Below are positions 7,981 to 16,789 of a stretch of DNA of 64,000 nt, piece by piece. The number at the start of each line of letters is the position of its first letter. The stretch's first letter is position 1. Below the pieces are notes generated by a model that did not search any database, had not been told where the DNA came from, and saw only the letters and a program-made list of their open reading frames with translations. This stretch comes from Ligilactobacillus salivarius DSM 20555 = ATCC 11741 (GTDB lineage: Bacteria > Bacillota > Bacilli > Lactobacillales > Lactobacillaceae), in contig NZ_AYYT01000006.1 in assembly GCF_001435955.1 (NCBI RefSeq), positions 19,929-83,928 of the forward strand, given 5' to 3'. Both the position numbers and the translations under genes were made by a program.

Positions 7981-9513
7981 ATGGCATTAGAAATAACCCC
8001 AGCTTTATCTTTATTGGATGAACACCACCTCTTAAAAGAAGTGGTTAACGAACAAAAATTGACTTTTGAAAATGTAACTTATGATTCAAGAAAAGTGTCA
8101 GATAATACTTTGTTTTTCTGTAAAGGTAATTTTAAACCTAGTTATTTAACTTCAGCTTTGGAAAAAGGTGCAACAGCCTATGTTTCTGAACAAAAGTATG
8201 CTGAAGGAATGGATGCGACAGGTATTATTGTAACTAACGTACAAAAAGCGATGGCACTATTAGGTGCAGCATTCTATGGTTTTCCTCAAAATGAGTTATT
8301 TATTATTGCTTATACAGGAACAAAAGGAAAGACTACTTCAGCTTATTTTGCGGAGCATATTCTAGCAAAAGCAACAGATAAAAAAGTAGCTCTTTTTTCA
8401 ACTATTGATAGAGTGTTGGGAAATGAACCTGATCAAAGATTTAAATCAGATTTAACAACTCCAGAATCACTTGATTTATTCCATGATATGAGAGCTGCAG
8501 TTAATAATGGTATGACTCATTTGGTAATGGAAGTTTCATCACAGGCATACAAGAAGAATCGTGTGTATGGACTTACATTTGATGTGGGGGTATTCTTAAA
8601 TATCTCACCAGATCATATTGGTAGAAATGAACATCCAACATTTGATGATTATCTTCATTGTAAGGAACAACTCTTAGTAAATTCTAAGTGTTGTGTGATT
8701 AATGGAGAAACAGCTTATTTGAGAGATGTTTACTATACTGCAAAAGCAACAACAGAACCAGAAGATATATATGTTTTTGCACGCAAGGGTGCTCAAATTT
8801 CTGACAACATTCCAGTAGATATTGAATATCAAAATGATTTTGAAGATTTGCATAAAAGTGTAATTGAGGTTAAGGGACTTAGTGATAAGGCTCAAACCTT
8901 ACATGTTGATGGAAAGTATGAATTAAGTGTGCCAGGCGATTATAACGAAGGAAATGCTACTAGTGCGATTATCGCTACTTTACTTGCAGGTGCTAAAGGT
9001 GAAGATGCACGCAAGACACTTGATAGAGTACATATTCCTGGTAGAATGGAAATTATTAAAACAAAAAATAATGGTACAATCTATGTTGATTATGCTCATA
9101 ATTATGCTAGTTTAAAAGCTTTATTTGCCTTTTTAAAACAACAAACTCATGCCGGTCGAGTAATTGCTGTTTTGGGTTCTCCTGGAGATAAGGGTATTTC
9201 TCGTCGTCCAGGTTTCGGAAAAGCAGTTAGTGAAGAAGTGGATCATGTGATTTTGACAACGGATGATCCAGGCTTTGAAGATCCAATGAAGATTGCTCAA
9301 GAAATTGATAGTTATATCAACCATGATAATGTAAAAGTAGAGTTTGAACTAGACAGAGAAATGGCAATTGAGAAAGCCATTAAAATGAGTACTAATAACG
9401 ATATAGTAGTATTAGCAGGTAAAGGAGAAGATCCTTATCAAAAGATAAAGGGTGTCGATGTACCTTATCCATCAGATGTTAATGTAGCAAAGAAAATTGT
9501 GGAGGAATTATAA
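7981..9513 (+). CDS. murE: MurE-family UDP-MurNAc-peptide amino acid ligase, probably L-lysine adding
   Basis: Adds the third residue of the peptidoglycan stem peptide to UDP-MurNAc-L-Ala-D-Glu in the cytosol, using ATP. The protein has 510 residues in the Mur ligase order: N-terminal UDP-binding domain with YDSRKVSDNTLFFC, central ATPase domain with TGTKGKTT, TTPESLD, MEVSSQA and NISPDHIGRNEH, and C-terminal domain with DYAHNYASLKAL. The DNPR signature of diaminopimelate-adding MurE is absent (TTDDPGFEDP at that place), which fits a lysine-type wall. RBS AGGTGTAGGAG precedes ATG. It is the first gene of a three-gene operon with a D-Asp ligase homologue and an aspartate racemase; the next start overlaps its stop by one base. 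The substrate is inferred. Confidence 0.88.
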   Translation: MALEITPALSLLDEHHLLKEVVNEQKLTFENVTYDSRKVSDNTLFFCKGNFKPSYLTSALEKGATAYVSEQKYAEGMDATGIIVTNVQKAMALLGAAFYGFPQNELFIIAYTGTKGKTTSAYFAEHILAKATDKKVALFSTIDRVLGNEPDQRFKSDLTTPESLDLFHDMRAAVNNGMTHLVMEVSSQAYKKNRVYGLTFDVGVFLNISPDHIGRNEHPTFDDYLHCKEQLLVNSKCCVINGETAYLRDVYYTAKATTEPEDIYVFARKGAQISDNIPVDIEYQNDFEDLHKSVIEVKGLSDKAQTLHVDGKYELSVPGDYNEGNATSAIIATLLAGAKGEDARKTLDRVHIPGRMEIIKTKNNGTIYVDYAHNYASLKALFAFLKQQTHAGRVIAVLGSPGDKGISRRPGFGKAVSEEVDHVILTTDDPGFEDPMKIAQEIDSYINHDNVKVEFELDREMAIEKAIKMSTNNDIVVLAGKGEDPYQKIKGVDVPYPSDVNVAKKIVEEL

Positions 9514-10763
9514 TGAGTGCACCAGCATTTACACCAATTTTATTAGGTAGCGATTTTAATGTTTACGGAATGGCACGTTCTTTTTATGAACTATACCATA
9601 AACCAGTTAAAGCATTTGCAGAAATAGAATTGGCACCAACAAGATTTACAAAAATTGTTGACTTAGAATTAATAGATGGTTTTTCTGAAGATCCAGTTTG
9701 GATTAATGAAATGCGTAAGATAAAGAAACGTTACGCTGATCATGAAGAACCAGTAATCTTAATTGGTTGTGGTGATGGCTATGCAGAATTGATTGCTAAG
9801 CATAAGGATGAATTGTCAGATGTATTTATTTGTCCTTACGTTGACTATGATTTATTGAAGCATTTGAATAACAAGGAACGTTTCTATGAAATGTGTGACA
9901 AGTATGACTTGCCATATCCAAAAACAAAAATCATCACTAAAGCTGATCATGACAGTGGAGACAAGATTGAACAACCATTCCAATATCCGGTAGCATTGAA
10001 ACCAGCTAATAGTGTTGAATGGCTTGACGTTCATTTTGAAGGTCGTAAAAAAGCCTTTAGAATTAAGGATCGAGAAGAATTTGATTATGTCTTGAAACAA
10101 GCATATGCAAATGGCTACAAGTCTGATTTTATTTTACAAGACTTTATTCCTGGCGATGATAGTCATATGCGTGTATTGAATGCCTATGTAGATAAAGATC
10201 ATAAAGTTAAGATGATGTGTATGGGACATCCTTTACTAGAAGATCCAGCACCATCAGCAATTGGAAACTATGTTGCAATATTGCCAGACTTTAATCAAGA
10301 TATCTATGATCGTATCAAGAATTTCTTAGAAGCTATTAACTATACTGGTTATGCTAACTTTGATATGAAGTACGACACAAGAGATAACACATATAAGTTA
10401 TTTGAAATTAATCTTCGTCAAGGAAGAAGTAGTTTCTTTGTAACTTTAGATGGTTACAATTTAGCTGATTGGGTTGTTAAAGACTACGTTAAAGATAGCT
10501 TAAAAGATCAAGAAACTGTCTATGGAAATAAAGATGAAGAACAACATGCTCTATGGTTAGGTGTGCCTGCGAAAGTGTTTAAGAAATATGCCAAGGATAA
10601 TGAAGATAAGCAAAAAGCTTTGGAATTAATTAAAGCTGGTCGTTACGGAACAACTTTCGAATATTCTAAAGATATGAATATTAGACGTTGGCTATTAATT
10701 AAGTGGATGAATCATAACTATGTGAAGAACTTCAATCGTTATTTCAAAGAAAATAAAGGGTGA
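9513..10763 (+). CDS. ATP-grasp ligase, probable D-aspartate ligase for the peptidoglycan side chain
   Basis: 416-residue ATP-grasp protein. Its context (between murE and an aspartate racemase) and overall pattern match the D-aspartate ligase Asl(fm) of Enterococcus faecium, which joins activated D-Asp to the epsilon amine of L-Lys in the UDP-MurNAc pentapeptide. Visible ATP-grasp elements are the substrate-binding N-terminal lobe (GSDFNVYGMARSFYE), the PVALKPANSVEW nucleotide loop, FILQDFIPGDD and the Mg-binding FEINLRQGR segment near residue 305. The start ATG overlaps the murE stop (TAATG) and is preceded by GGAGG. It is followed after 9 bases by the racemase. Other carboxylate-amine ligases have the same fold, so the substrate remains a context-based inference. 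Confidence 0.8.
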   Translation: MSAPAFTPILLGSDFNVYGMARSFYELYHKPVKAFAEIELAPTRFTKIVDLELIDGFSEDPVWINEMRKIKKRYADHEEPVILIGCGDGYAELIAKHKDELSDVFICPYVDYDLLKHLNNKERFYEMCDKYDLPYPKTKIITKADHDSGDKIEQPFQYPVALKPANSVEWLDVHFEGRKKAFRIKDREEFDYVLKQAYANGYKSDFILQDFIPGDDSHMRVLNAYVDKDHKVKMMCMGHPLLEDPAPSAIGNYVAILPDFNQDIYDRIKNFLEAINYTGYANFDMKYDTRDNTYKLFEINLRQGRSSFFVTLDGYNLADWVVKDYVKDSLKDQETVYGNKDEEQHALWLGVPAKVFKKYAKDNEDKQKALELIKAGRYGTTFEYSKDMNIRRWLLIKWMNHNYVKNFNRYFKENKG

Positions 10764-10772
10764 TCTAAACTT

Positions 10773-11486
10773 ATGAAAAATTTCTTTACAATTATTGGTG
10801 GTATGGGCACGATGGCAACTGAAAGCTATATTCATCAGTTGAATTTACGTACACCAGCTAATAATGATCAAGAATATTTGAATTATATTTTGGTTAATCA
10901 TGCAACAGTTCCAGATAGAACAGCCTATATCTTAGATAATAGTAAACCAAATCCTAAGATTCCATTATTGGAAGATTTTAAACAACAAGCAAGTTTAAAA
11001 CCAGATTTCTTTACATTGCCATGTAACACAGCACATTATTTTTATGATGAGTTACAAGCTGCAGTTGATGTACCAGTGTTGCATATGCCACGTCTAGCAG
11101 TTGAACAAATTAAGAAAGATTATCCTAATGCTAAGAGAGTAGGGATTGTCGCAACCAATGGTACCTTACATGATGGTGTATATGATAAAGAAATCTTAGA
11201 TGCTGGTTATGAGTTAGTAAAACCAACAGCTGAAATTCAAGCTAAGACAATGGAATTAATTTATGATGACATTAAAGAAAAAGATTATGTTGATGGTAAA
11301 TTATTCTATGAATTAGTTGAAGATATGGTAAAAGATGAAAAGTGTGATGCGGTTATTTTAGGCTGTACAGAGTTATCATTAGCTCAAGAGAGAGAACCTA
11401 TTACTGATTTACCAATTATCGATAGTCAATCAGTATTGGTCGATAAGACGTTGGAATTAGCACTAAAAACACAAAAGAATAAATAG
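10773..11486 (+). CDS. racD: Aspartate racemase
   Basis: PLP-independent racemase of the Asp/Glu family, 237 residues, that would supply D-aspartate to the ligase encoded just upstream. The two-cysteine catalytic pair is visible: Cys84 in LPCNTAHYF and Cys198 in LGCTELSLA. The N-terminal GGMGTMATE loop is typical of the family. It is the last gene of the murE operon, 9 bases after the ligase gene, and is followed by a terminator. Glutamate racemase (MurI) is less likely because the pattern and the operon partners point to aspartate. Confidence 0.9.
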   Translation: MKNFFTIIGGMGTMATESYIHQLNLRTPANNDQEYLNYILVNHATVPDRTAYILDNSKPNPKIPLLEDFKQQASLKPDFFTLPCNTAHYFYDELQAAVDVPVLHMPRLAVEQIKKDYPNAKRVGIVATNGTLHDGVYDKEILDAGYELVKPTAEIQAKTMELIYDDIKEKDYVDGKLFYELVEDMVKDEKCDAVILGCTELSLAQEREPITDLPIIDSQSVLVDKTLELALKTQKNK

Positions 11487-11487
11487 T

Positions 11488-11519
11488 AAAAAACCAGTGG
11501 GAAACGACCACTGGTTTTT
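11488..11519. terminator. Bidirectional terminator between racD and the MFS gene
   Basis: AAAACCAGTGG/CCACTGGTTTT, perfect stem, 7-base loop, with T runs on both strands between convergent genes. Confidence 0.9.
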
Positions 11520-11520
11520 A

Positions 11521-12744
11521 TTATCTATTAAATTTCAAACGCAAGTTTGGCTCAGTAAACCATAAAATTAAAAAATTAAGTAGTAGTAGAGTAGCTGTAG
11601 AAATGAAAACGACATTGTAATCAAATAGTCCAGCTAAAGAACCACCTAAAAGTGAGCCAAACATATTACCTAAAGCTTGGAAAGATTGATTCCAAGAAAA
11701 GACGGCAGATGTAGCTGATGTAGGAGAATTCTTTGTTAGTAAAGTTTGGATGGTAGGAAATAGTGCCCCATCAGAAATACCAATAAAGAAACGTAAAATT
11801 CCTAGTAACCAAATACTTGAAACGAATCCTTGTGGGAAATACATGATAACAGCAAAAAGATAACCTGCCATTAGAACTTTATTTGATCCATGAGCATCAC
11901 CATAAGCTCCTAAACGTGGAGCTGAAATAATATTGGAAATACCTGGTAAAGCAGCAATAATACCAGCCACTAAGGCAATTGGGCCCTGATTATGCATAAG
12001 TTCTTTGATGTATAAACTGATAATAGGGGCAATTGAAATATTCCCCAATTGAACCATCATAGTAGAAATAAGCAGAACAATGATTAGCCGAGGGTTTTGA
12101 AATTGTGATAATAAACCGCGATGTTCTTCAGAATTTTTTTCTCGTTTAATAGGTACAAAGTATTCTTTAACTAAAGTGGCAGATAAAATTCCTGCTAGGG
12201 CTAGTAAGGAAGCGGTGATAAAAAAAGTGTCTCTAATAGAGAAGAATTGGGCTAATGCACCACCGATGATAGGTCCCATTAACATTCCAGAAGTTGAGCC
12301 AGTGACTAGAGTTCCTAGAGCTTTCCCACTATGCTTTCTAGGTGTTTGCGATGCTATTAAAGCTTGAGCATTTGAAATGAAACCTGAAAATAAACCTTGA
12401 AGGGCACGTAAGGCAATTAATTCCCAGACGTTAGTGACAAGTCCCATTAAAAACATAGCAAAGGCCATACCAAAGGAAGCGCGAATTAACATGATTTTGC
12501 GTCCTTTAATATCAGCTAGCATTCCCCATAATGGAGAAACGATGGCAGTGACTAGAAAAGTAGCAGCATAGACCAAACCGCTATAAAAGGAGACTTGTGC
12601 CTTAGAAAAATGTCCTAGTTGACTGACATATAAAGACATAAATGGCATAAGCTCACTAAAAGCAATGCCAGCGATAAAAGTACAAACCCATAGAATGTAT
12701 AAATTACGTTTCCATGGGCTTTTTTCTCGTTGTGTTTCGTCCAT
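11521..12744 (-). CDS. MFS multidrug exporter (DHA1, PmrA-like)
   Basis: 407-residue major facilitator with 12 predicted membrane helices. Motif A is seen as GMLADIKGRKIM between helices 2 and 3, and the antiporter motif C as GSTSGMLMGPIIGG in helix 5, which marks drug/proton antiporters. The overall pattern resembles the PmrA group. The gene is divergent from a TetR-type regulator 133 bases away; a short palindrome lies between them, so repression by that TetR protein is likely. The substrate cannot be told from the sequence. Confidence 0.82.
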   Translation of the reverse strand: MDETQREKSPWKRNLYILWVCTFIAGIAFSELMPFMSLYVSQLGHFSKAQVSFYSGLVYAATFLVTAIVSPLWGMLADIKGRKIMLIRASFGMAFAMFLMGLVTNVWELIALRALQGLFSGFISNAQALIASQTPRKHSGKALGTLVTGSTSGMLMGPIIGGALAQFFSIRDTFFITASLLALAGILSATLVKEYFVPIKREKNSEEHRGLLSQFQNPRLIIVLLISTMMVQLGNISIAPIISLYIKELMHNQGPIALVAGIIAALPGISNIISAPRLGAYGDAHGSNKVLMAGYLFAVIMYFPQGFVSSIWLLGILRFFIGISDGALFPTIQTLLTKNSPTSATSAVFSWNQSFQALGNMFGSLLGGSLAGLFDYNVVFISTATLLLLNFLILWFTEPNLRLKFNR

Positions 12745-12821
12745 AAAATAGTCCTTTCCTTTGTATAATATCGAAATATAGCTTATAGTAGTAAAGAAAG
12801 TAAAATAATTACTATATTAAT

Positions 12822-12834
12822 TTACAAAGTGTAA
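12822..12834. promoter_or_regulatory. Candidate TetR operator
   Basis: TTACA-AAG-TGTAA, a perfect 5-bp inverted repeat in the gap between the divergent MFS and tetR-type genes. Confidence 0.4.
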
Positions 12835-12877
12835 TGATAGACCTAATAATAAATAAATGCAAGTGAGAGAATAAAAA

Positions 12878-13444
12878 ATGACACAAAAAAGAAATTTATC
12901 AACCAAAAAAATAATAGAAGCAGCTAAAGAGATTATAAATAAAGAAGGGGCTGAGAAATTAAGTTTCAGTAAGGTTGCTGGTGTATTAGGGGTACATTCT
13001 CAGGCGATGTATCCATATTTTGCCGATAAAGAAGAACTAAAAATTGCAGTAATTAATGATTTTTTAGATAGTTTAACTGAACAAATAAAAGAAGAATTGC
13101 AAGGAATTTCTGGAAAAGAAGCTCTACGTATATATGGTCGTAAACTACATGAATTATTATTGATCCAGCCACGATTAACACGTTTGGCTTTTGGTGGAAT
13201 TGATTATAGTCAAAAAGAAGAAGCAAGAAATCATTTTAAAGATTTAGTAGAGTTGTTAGAAAGTTTGATTGAACCATTTGCTAAAAATGATGTTGATGTT
13301 ATAAACAGAGCACGATTATATCGAGCTGTGATATTTGGGTATGCTCAAAATGAACTGTGGGGCTTATTCAAATTAGCACTAGTTCCAGCACAAACGAGCT
13401 TTGAATTTACTTTAGAAGAAGCAATAGCGACAATTACTGTGTAG
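12878..13444 (+). CDS. TetR-family transcriptional regulator
   Basis: 188-residue repressor-type protein. The N-terminal helix-turn-helix covers about residues 8-55 (STKKIIEAAKEIINKEG ... VLGVHSQAMYPYFADKEEL); the pattern FSKVAGVLGVHSQAMYPYF is a typical TetR recognition segment. The C-terminal domain is the WHG/TetR_C_33 type of ligand-binding dimerisation domain. It is transcribed away from the MFS exporter gene and most likely controls it and itself. The effector is unknown. Confidence 0.85.
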   Translation: MTQKRNLSTKKIIEAAKEIINKEGAEKLSFSKVAGVLGVHSQAMYPYFADKEELKIAVINDFLDSLTEQIKEELQGISGKEALRIYGRKLHELLLIQPRLTRLAFGGIDYSQKEEARNHFKDLVELLESLIEPFAKNDVDVINRARLYRAVIFGYAQNELWGLFKLALVPAQTSFEFTLEEAIATITV

Positions 13445-13563
13445 AATTAAAATTCAATTAAAAGTAAGCCTTACCATTGATTTTCAACTAACTTTATAGG
13501 ATAATATTAAAATAGTCTGTTTTTTCAGATAGAGAGAGAAAAAGTTTTTTGAGGTGAACAAAA

Positions 13564-14430
13564 TTGAATATCATTATTGCATTGATACCTGCTGTTTGTT
13601 GGGGTATTTTTCCATTAATCGCTAGCAAAACTGGCGGTGGTCCTGCTAATCAAATTCTTGGAACCGGTTTAGGTGCTACTTTGGTTGGTTTAATCGTATT
13701 TGCTATCATGCACCCAACAATTACAGCTTCCGCTTTCATTTGGGCTTTCATGGCAGGTGCTTGCTGGACAATCGGTCAAATTGGACAATTTATTTCTATG
13801 AAACCTGAACGTATGGGTGTAACAACAACTATGCCTATCTCAGCTGGTTTCCAATTAGTTGGTAACTCTTTAATCGGAATGTTATTCTTAGGTAACTGGA
13901 GTGGAACAACAGCTAAGATTATTGGTCTTGTTGCTTTAGCAATCGTTGTTGTAGGTGTTATTCTAACAGCTGTAACAGATGATAATAAGAGTGAATCAGC
14001 TTCTGCTAAAGATGTATTATTCTTATTAGTTACAACAATTGGTTACTGGATTTATAGTTCATTCCCTAACTTACCAGCTGTAAGACACGTTTCTCCAACT
14101 GCATTATACTTACCTGAAATGTTAGGTATTTTGTGTGGTGCTTTAATCTTTGTTTTCGCTACTAGAGAAACATCTGCATTAACAGCACGTGAAAGTTGGG
14201 CTGGTATGATCGGCGGAGCAATTTGGGGTATTGCAGCATTTGCATATATCTTCTCTGCTCAAGAAAACGGAACTTCAAGTGCATTTATTTACACACAATT
14301 AAGTGTAGTTATTTCTACTTTAGGTGGAATGTTGTTCTTACATGAACGTAAAACTTCTCGTGAACTAGGTTTCACATTAGCTGGTTTAGTACTACTAGTT
14401 GTTGGTAGTGTAATCACAGGATTTATCTAA
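13564..14430 (+). CDS. GRP-family sugar uptake protein (GlcU/RbsU-like)
   Basis: Integral membrane protein of 288 residues with about ten helices, of the glucose/ribose porter (GRP) family within the drug/metabolite transporter superfamily. It starts MNIIIALIPAVCWGIFPLI, and residues 80-100 (ERMGVTTTMPISAGFQLVG) match the conserved family core. Start is TTG, preceded by GAGGTG. Glucose or ribose uptake by proton symport is the known role of relatives; which sugar applies here cannot be decided. Monocistronic, with a strong terminator. Confidence 0.82.
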   Translation: MNIIIALIPAVCWGIFPLIASKTGGGPANQILGTGLGATLVGLIVFAIMHPTITASAFIWAFMAGACWTIGQIGQFISMKPERMGVTTTMPISAGFQLVGNSLIGMLFLGNWSGTTAKIIGLVALAIVVVGVILTAVTDDNKSESASAKDVLFLLVTTIGYWIYSSFPNLPAVRHVSPTALYLPEMLGILCGALIFVFATRETSALTARESWAGMIGGAIWGIAAFAYIFSAQENGTSSAFIYTQLSVVISTLGGMLFLHERKTSRELGFTLAGLVLLVVGSVITGFI

Positions 14431-14460
14431 AATATAAAATTAATAATTAAAAATAAGGGT

Positions 14461-14507
14461 GTCCCATAGTTATTGACTAATTAGTTGATGACTATGGGAT
14501 GTTTTTT
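14461..14507 (+). terminator. Terminator after the GRP transporter gene
   Basis: GTCCCATAGT pairs with ACTATGGGAT (10 bp, one G-T) around a 20-base loop, followed by six T. Confidence 0.85.
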
Positions 14508-14669
14508 GTTAAATTCCGTATTATATTTTAAATTCTTTTAAACTCTTTTAAACTTTCAAACAAGAAAAATGCTAATTGAAGATTAAAATTAAATTCTTTG
14601 ACTGACATAATTTTCTGTAAGATATATAATTGAGTTTGTTACAACAATTGGTGTTTGGAGTTGATTAAA

Positions 14670-16016
14670 ATGAGTGGTGAAGAAGCCAATAGTATGTTGC
14701 AATCTGTGATGAAGCATCATCATATGCAAATGCCATGGCACAATTTTACGCCAGATAATAGCAATACTCCTGCTAAGAGGGCAACTTTAAAAGAAAAAGC
14801 TACCTTGGTAGGAAGAGTAGGGATTATGCTTCTGTCGTATGGAACTGGTGCTTGGCGAGTGCGAGATTCTATGAATACTATTGCCAGAGAGTTAAATGTT
14901 TCATGTTCAGCTGATGTAGGATTGGTATCAATTGAATATACTTGTGTTGATGAAGAAGGGCATGGATATACACAAGCCTTATCTTTGGCAAGTACAGGTG
15001 TAAATACTGACAAATTGTCAGAAATGGAACAGTTTGTCATGGACTTCAATAAAGGTGGGTCTGATCTGAGCTCTGAACAGATCCATGAAATACTAGATGA
15101 AATTGAGCGTAAGCCAGGACACTATACAGCTATTATGGCTGGTTTAGCGGCAGCTTCTGCATGTTGCGCCTTCGTATTTTTACTAGGCGGAGGTCTAGTA
15201 GAAATGTTGTGTTCTTTTGTAGGAGCTGGTTTTGGAAATTATATTCGTAGAAAAATGATTGAGCGACGCATCACTTTATTAGCGTGTGTGTCTGTTAGTG
15301 TGGCAGTTGCTTGTATATTCTATTTGATAGCCTTTAAATCTTTGGTAGCAATAATGCATGTTTCATTACAACATGAAGCTGGATATATCGGAGCGATGTT
15401 ATTCGTAATTCCTGGTTTTCCATTTATTACTAGTGGACTTGATATTGCTAAGCTCGATATGAGATCAGGTTTAGAAAGAATGATGTATGCGATTATGATT
15501 ATCACAGTTGCTACTTTAGTAGGCTGGGTGGTAGCTATGGCAGTTCATTTAAAACCAGTAAACTTCATTCCATTAGATCTAGGAGTAATACCAATGATGC
15601 TCTTGCGAATCCCTGCTAGTTTTGTCGGAGTATTTGGATTCTCAATTATGTTTAATAGTACAATTGAGATGGCAACTTGGGCTGGAATAATAGGGGCTAT
15701 TGCTAATACACTTAGATTAGAATTGGTAGACTTAACTAATATTCCGGCGGGAGCGGCTGCATTTACTGCTGCGTTGGTTGCTGGACTACTAGCATCACTA
15801 ATTAAAGGTTACCCACGTATTTCATTAACGGTTCCTTCAATTGTGATTATGGTTCCTGGATTATACATGTATCGTGCTGTATATAATATAGGGGTAGCTT
15901 CGATTAATGTGGGAGCAACTTGGTTAACTGAGGCAGCTTTAATCGTAATGTTTTTACCACTAGGATTAATTACCGCACGTATATTGACTGATAAGAAATG
16001 GCGTTATAAAGATTAG
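14670..16016 (+). CDS. Threonine/serine exporter family protein (ThrE-like, both domains fused)
   Basis: 448 residues combining the two halves that are often separate genes (DUF1212 and DUF3815): a soluble N-terminal region with LVGRVGIMLLSYGTGAWRV, then about ten membrane helices from residue 145 onward, including the FVGAGFGNYIRRK and VPGLYMYRAVYNIG segments. Relatives of Corynebacterium ThrE export threonine and serine by proton antiport. Start set at ATG 14670, nine bases after TTGGAG; an earlier in-frame TTG (14655) lies inside that binding site. The next gene begins 14 bases later, so the two are probably co-transcribed. Confidence 0.8.
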   Translation: MSGEEANSMLQSVMKHHHMQMPWHNFTPDNSNTPAKRATLKEKATLVGRVGIMLLSYGTGAWRVRDSMNTIARELNVSCSADVGLVSIEYTCVDEEGHGYTQALSLASTGVNTDKLSEMEQFVMDFNKGGSDLSSEQIHEILDEIERKPGHYTAIMAGLAAASACCAFVFLLGGGLVEMLCSFVGAGFGNYIRRKMIERRITLLACVSVSVAVACIFYLIAFKSLVAIMHVSLQHEAGYIGAMLFVIPGFPFITSGLDIAKLDMRSGLERMMYAIMIITVATLVGWVVAMAVHLKPVNFIPLDLGVIPMMLLRIPASFVGVFGFSIMFNSTIEMATWAGIIGAIANTLRLELVDLTNIPAGAAAFTAALVAGLLASLIKGYPRISLTVPSIVIMVPGLYMYRAVYNIGVASINVGATWLTEAALIVMFLPLGLITARILTDKKWRYKD

Positions 16017-16030
16017 AAAGGAAAGATAAT

Positions 16031-16591
16031 TTGGTATTAAAAGTAGAAAAGATTTCAACTAAGTCACAAGATTTCAAGCAGATAAAGAGAGTTTATGAGG
16101 AAGTTTTTCCAAAAGTTGAACGAATTCCTTTGTGGTTATTGAAAATGAGAGCGAATGAAGGAAAAGCAGAATTTTGTAGTCTTTATGATGAAAATGAATG
16201 GGTTGGTTTCTTCTATACAATTTTGACAAAGAAATTAGCATATATCTTCTTTCTAGCAGTAGATCCTGATAGACAAGGCGATGGTTATGGTAGCCAAGCT
16301 CTTGAAGTAATCAAAGAACGTTATCAAGATTATACAATGGGATTAAGTTCTGAGAGACCTAGTCCAGAAGCTCCAAACAATGAGCAAAGAATTCGCCGTC
16401 AAAGCTTTTACGAACGTAATGGTTTTACAAAGGCTGGATTCTATAGTATAGAAAAAGGTGGGGTAAGATACGACTTTCTTAGTCCACAAGGCAAGGTTAA
16501 ACCTAACTTATATGTTGATTTAATGGCTGAATTTTTCAAGCAAAGACAGGCTTATTATTTACCATTAAGAGTTGAAAAAGATGATGAATAA
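16031..16591 (+). CDS. GNAT-family N-acetyltransferase
   Basis: 186-residue cytosolic acetyltransferase. The acetyl-CoA loop is visible as VDPDRQGDGYGSQ (Q/RxxGxG/A pattern) near residues 80-92, and the C-terminal half has SFYERNGFTKAGFY, typical of GNAT strands 6-7. Start is TTG 16031 with AGAAAGGAAAG upstream. It lies 14 bases after the ThrE-like exporter, so an operon is likely, but the acceptor substrate is unknown. Confidence 0.8.
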   Translation: MVLKVEKISTKSQDFKQIKRVYEEVFPKVERIPLWLLKMRANEGKAEFCSLYDENEWVGFFYTILTKKLAYIFFLAVDPDRQGDGYGSQALEVIKERYQDYTMGLSSERPSPEAPNNEQRIRRQSFYERNGFTKAGFYSIEKGGVRYDFLSPQGKVKPNLYVDLMAEFFKQRQAYYLPLRVEKDDE

Positions 16592-16593
16592 TT

Positions 16594-16626
16594 AAAAAGC
16601 TGGTAGAAAATTTCTGCCAGTTTTTT
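16594..16626 (+). terminator. Terminator after the GNAT gene
   Basis: AAAGCTGGTAGAAA pairs with TTTCTGCCAGTTTT around a short loop, followed by six T. Confidence 0.85.
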
Positions 16627-16717
16627 ATTCCCCAAAATACATAAAAGATAACATCAAATGTCACTTTATGACAACATTTAATTATCCGTTAAAAACTTAT
16701 AAAATAAATGACAATTA

Positions 16718-16750
16718 GTTGTTTACAAGACAACGTGAGAGTGTTATTCT
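16718..16750 (+). promoter_or_regulatory. Promoter of the EamA gene with overlapping inverted repeat
   Basis: TTTACA (16722-16727), 17 bases, TATTCT (16745-16750). A perfect inverted repeat GTTGT-N7-ACAAC (16718-16734) covers the -35 element and could be an operator. Confidence 0.5.
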
Positions 16751-16789
16751 GGTCTCTAAATTGTAAAAATAAAAGAGGTGATTTAAGTT

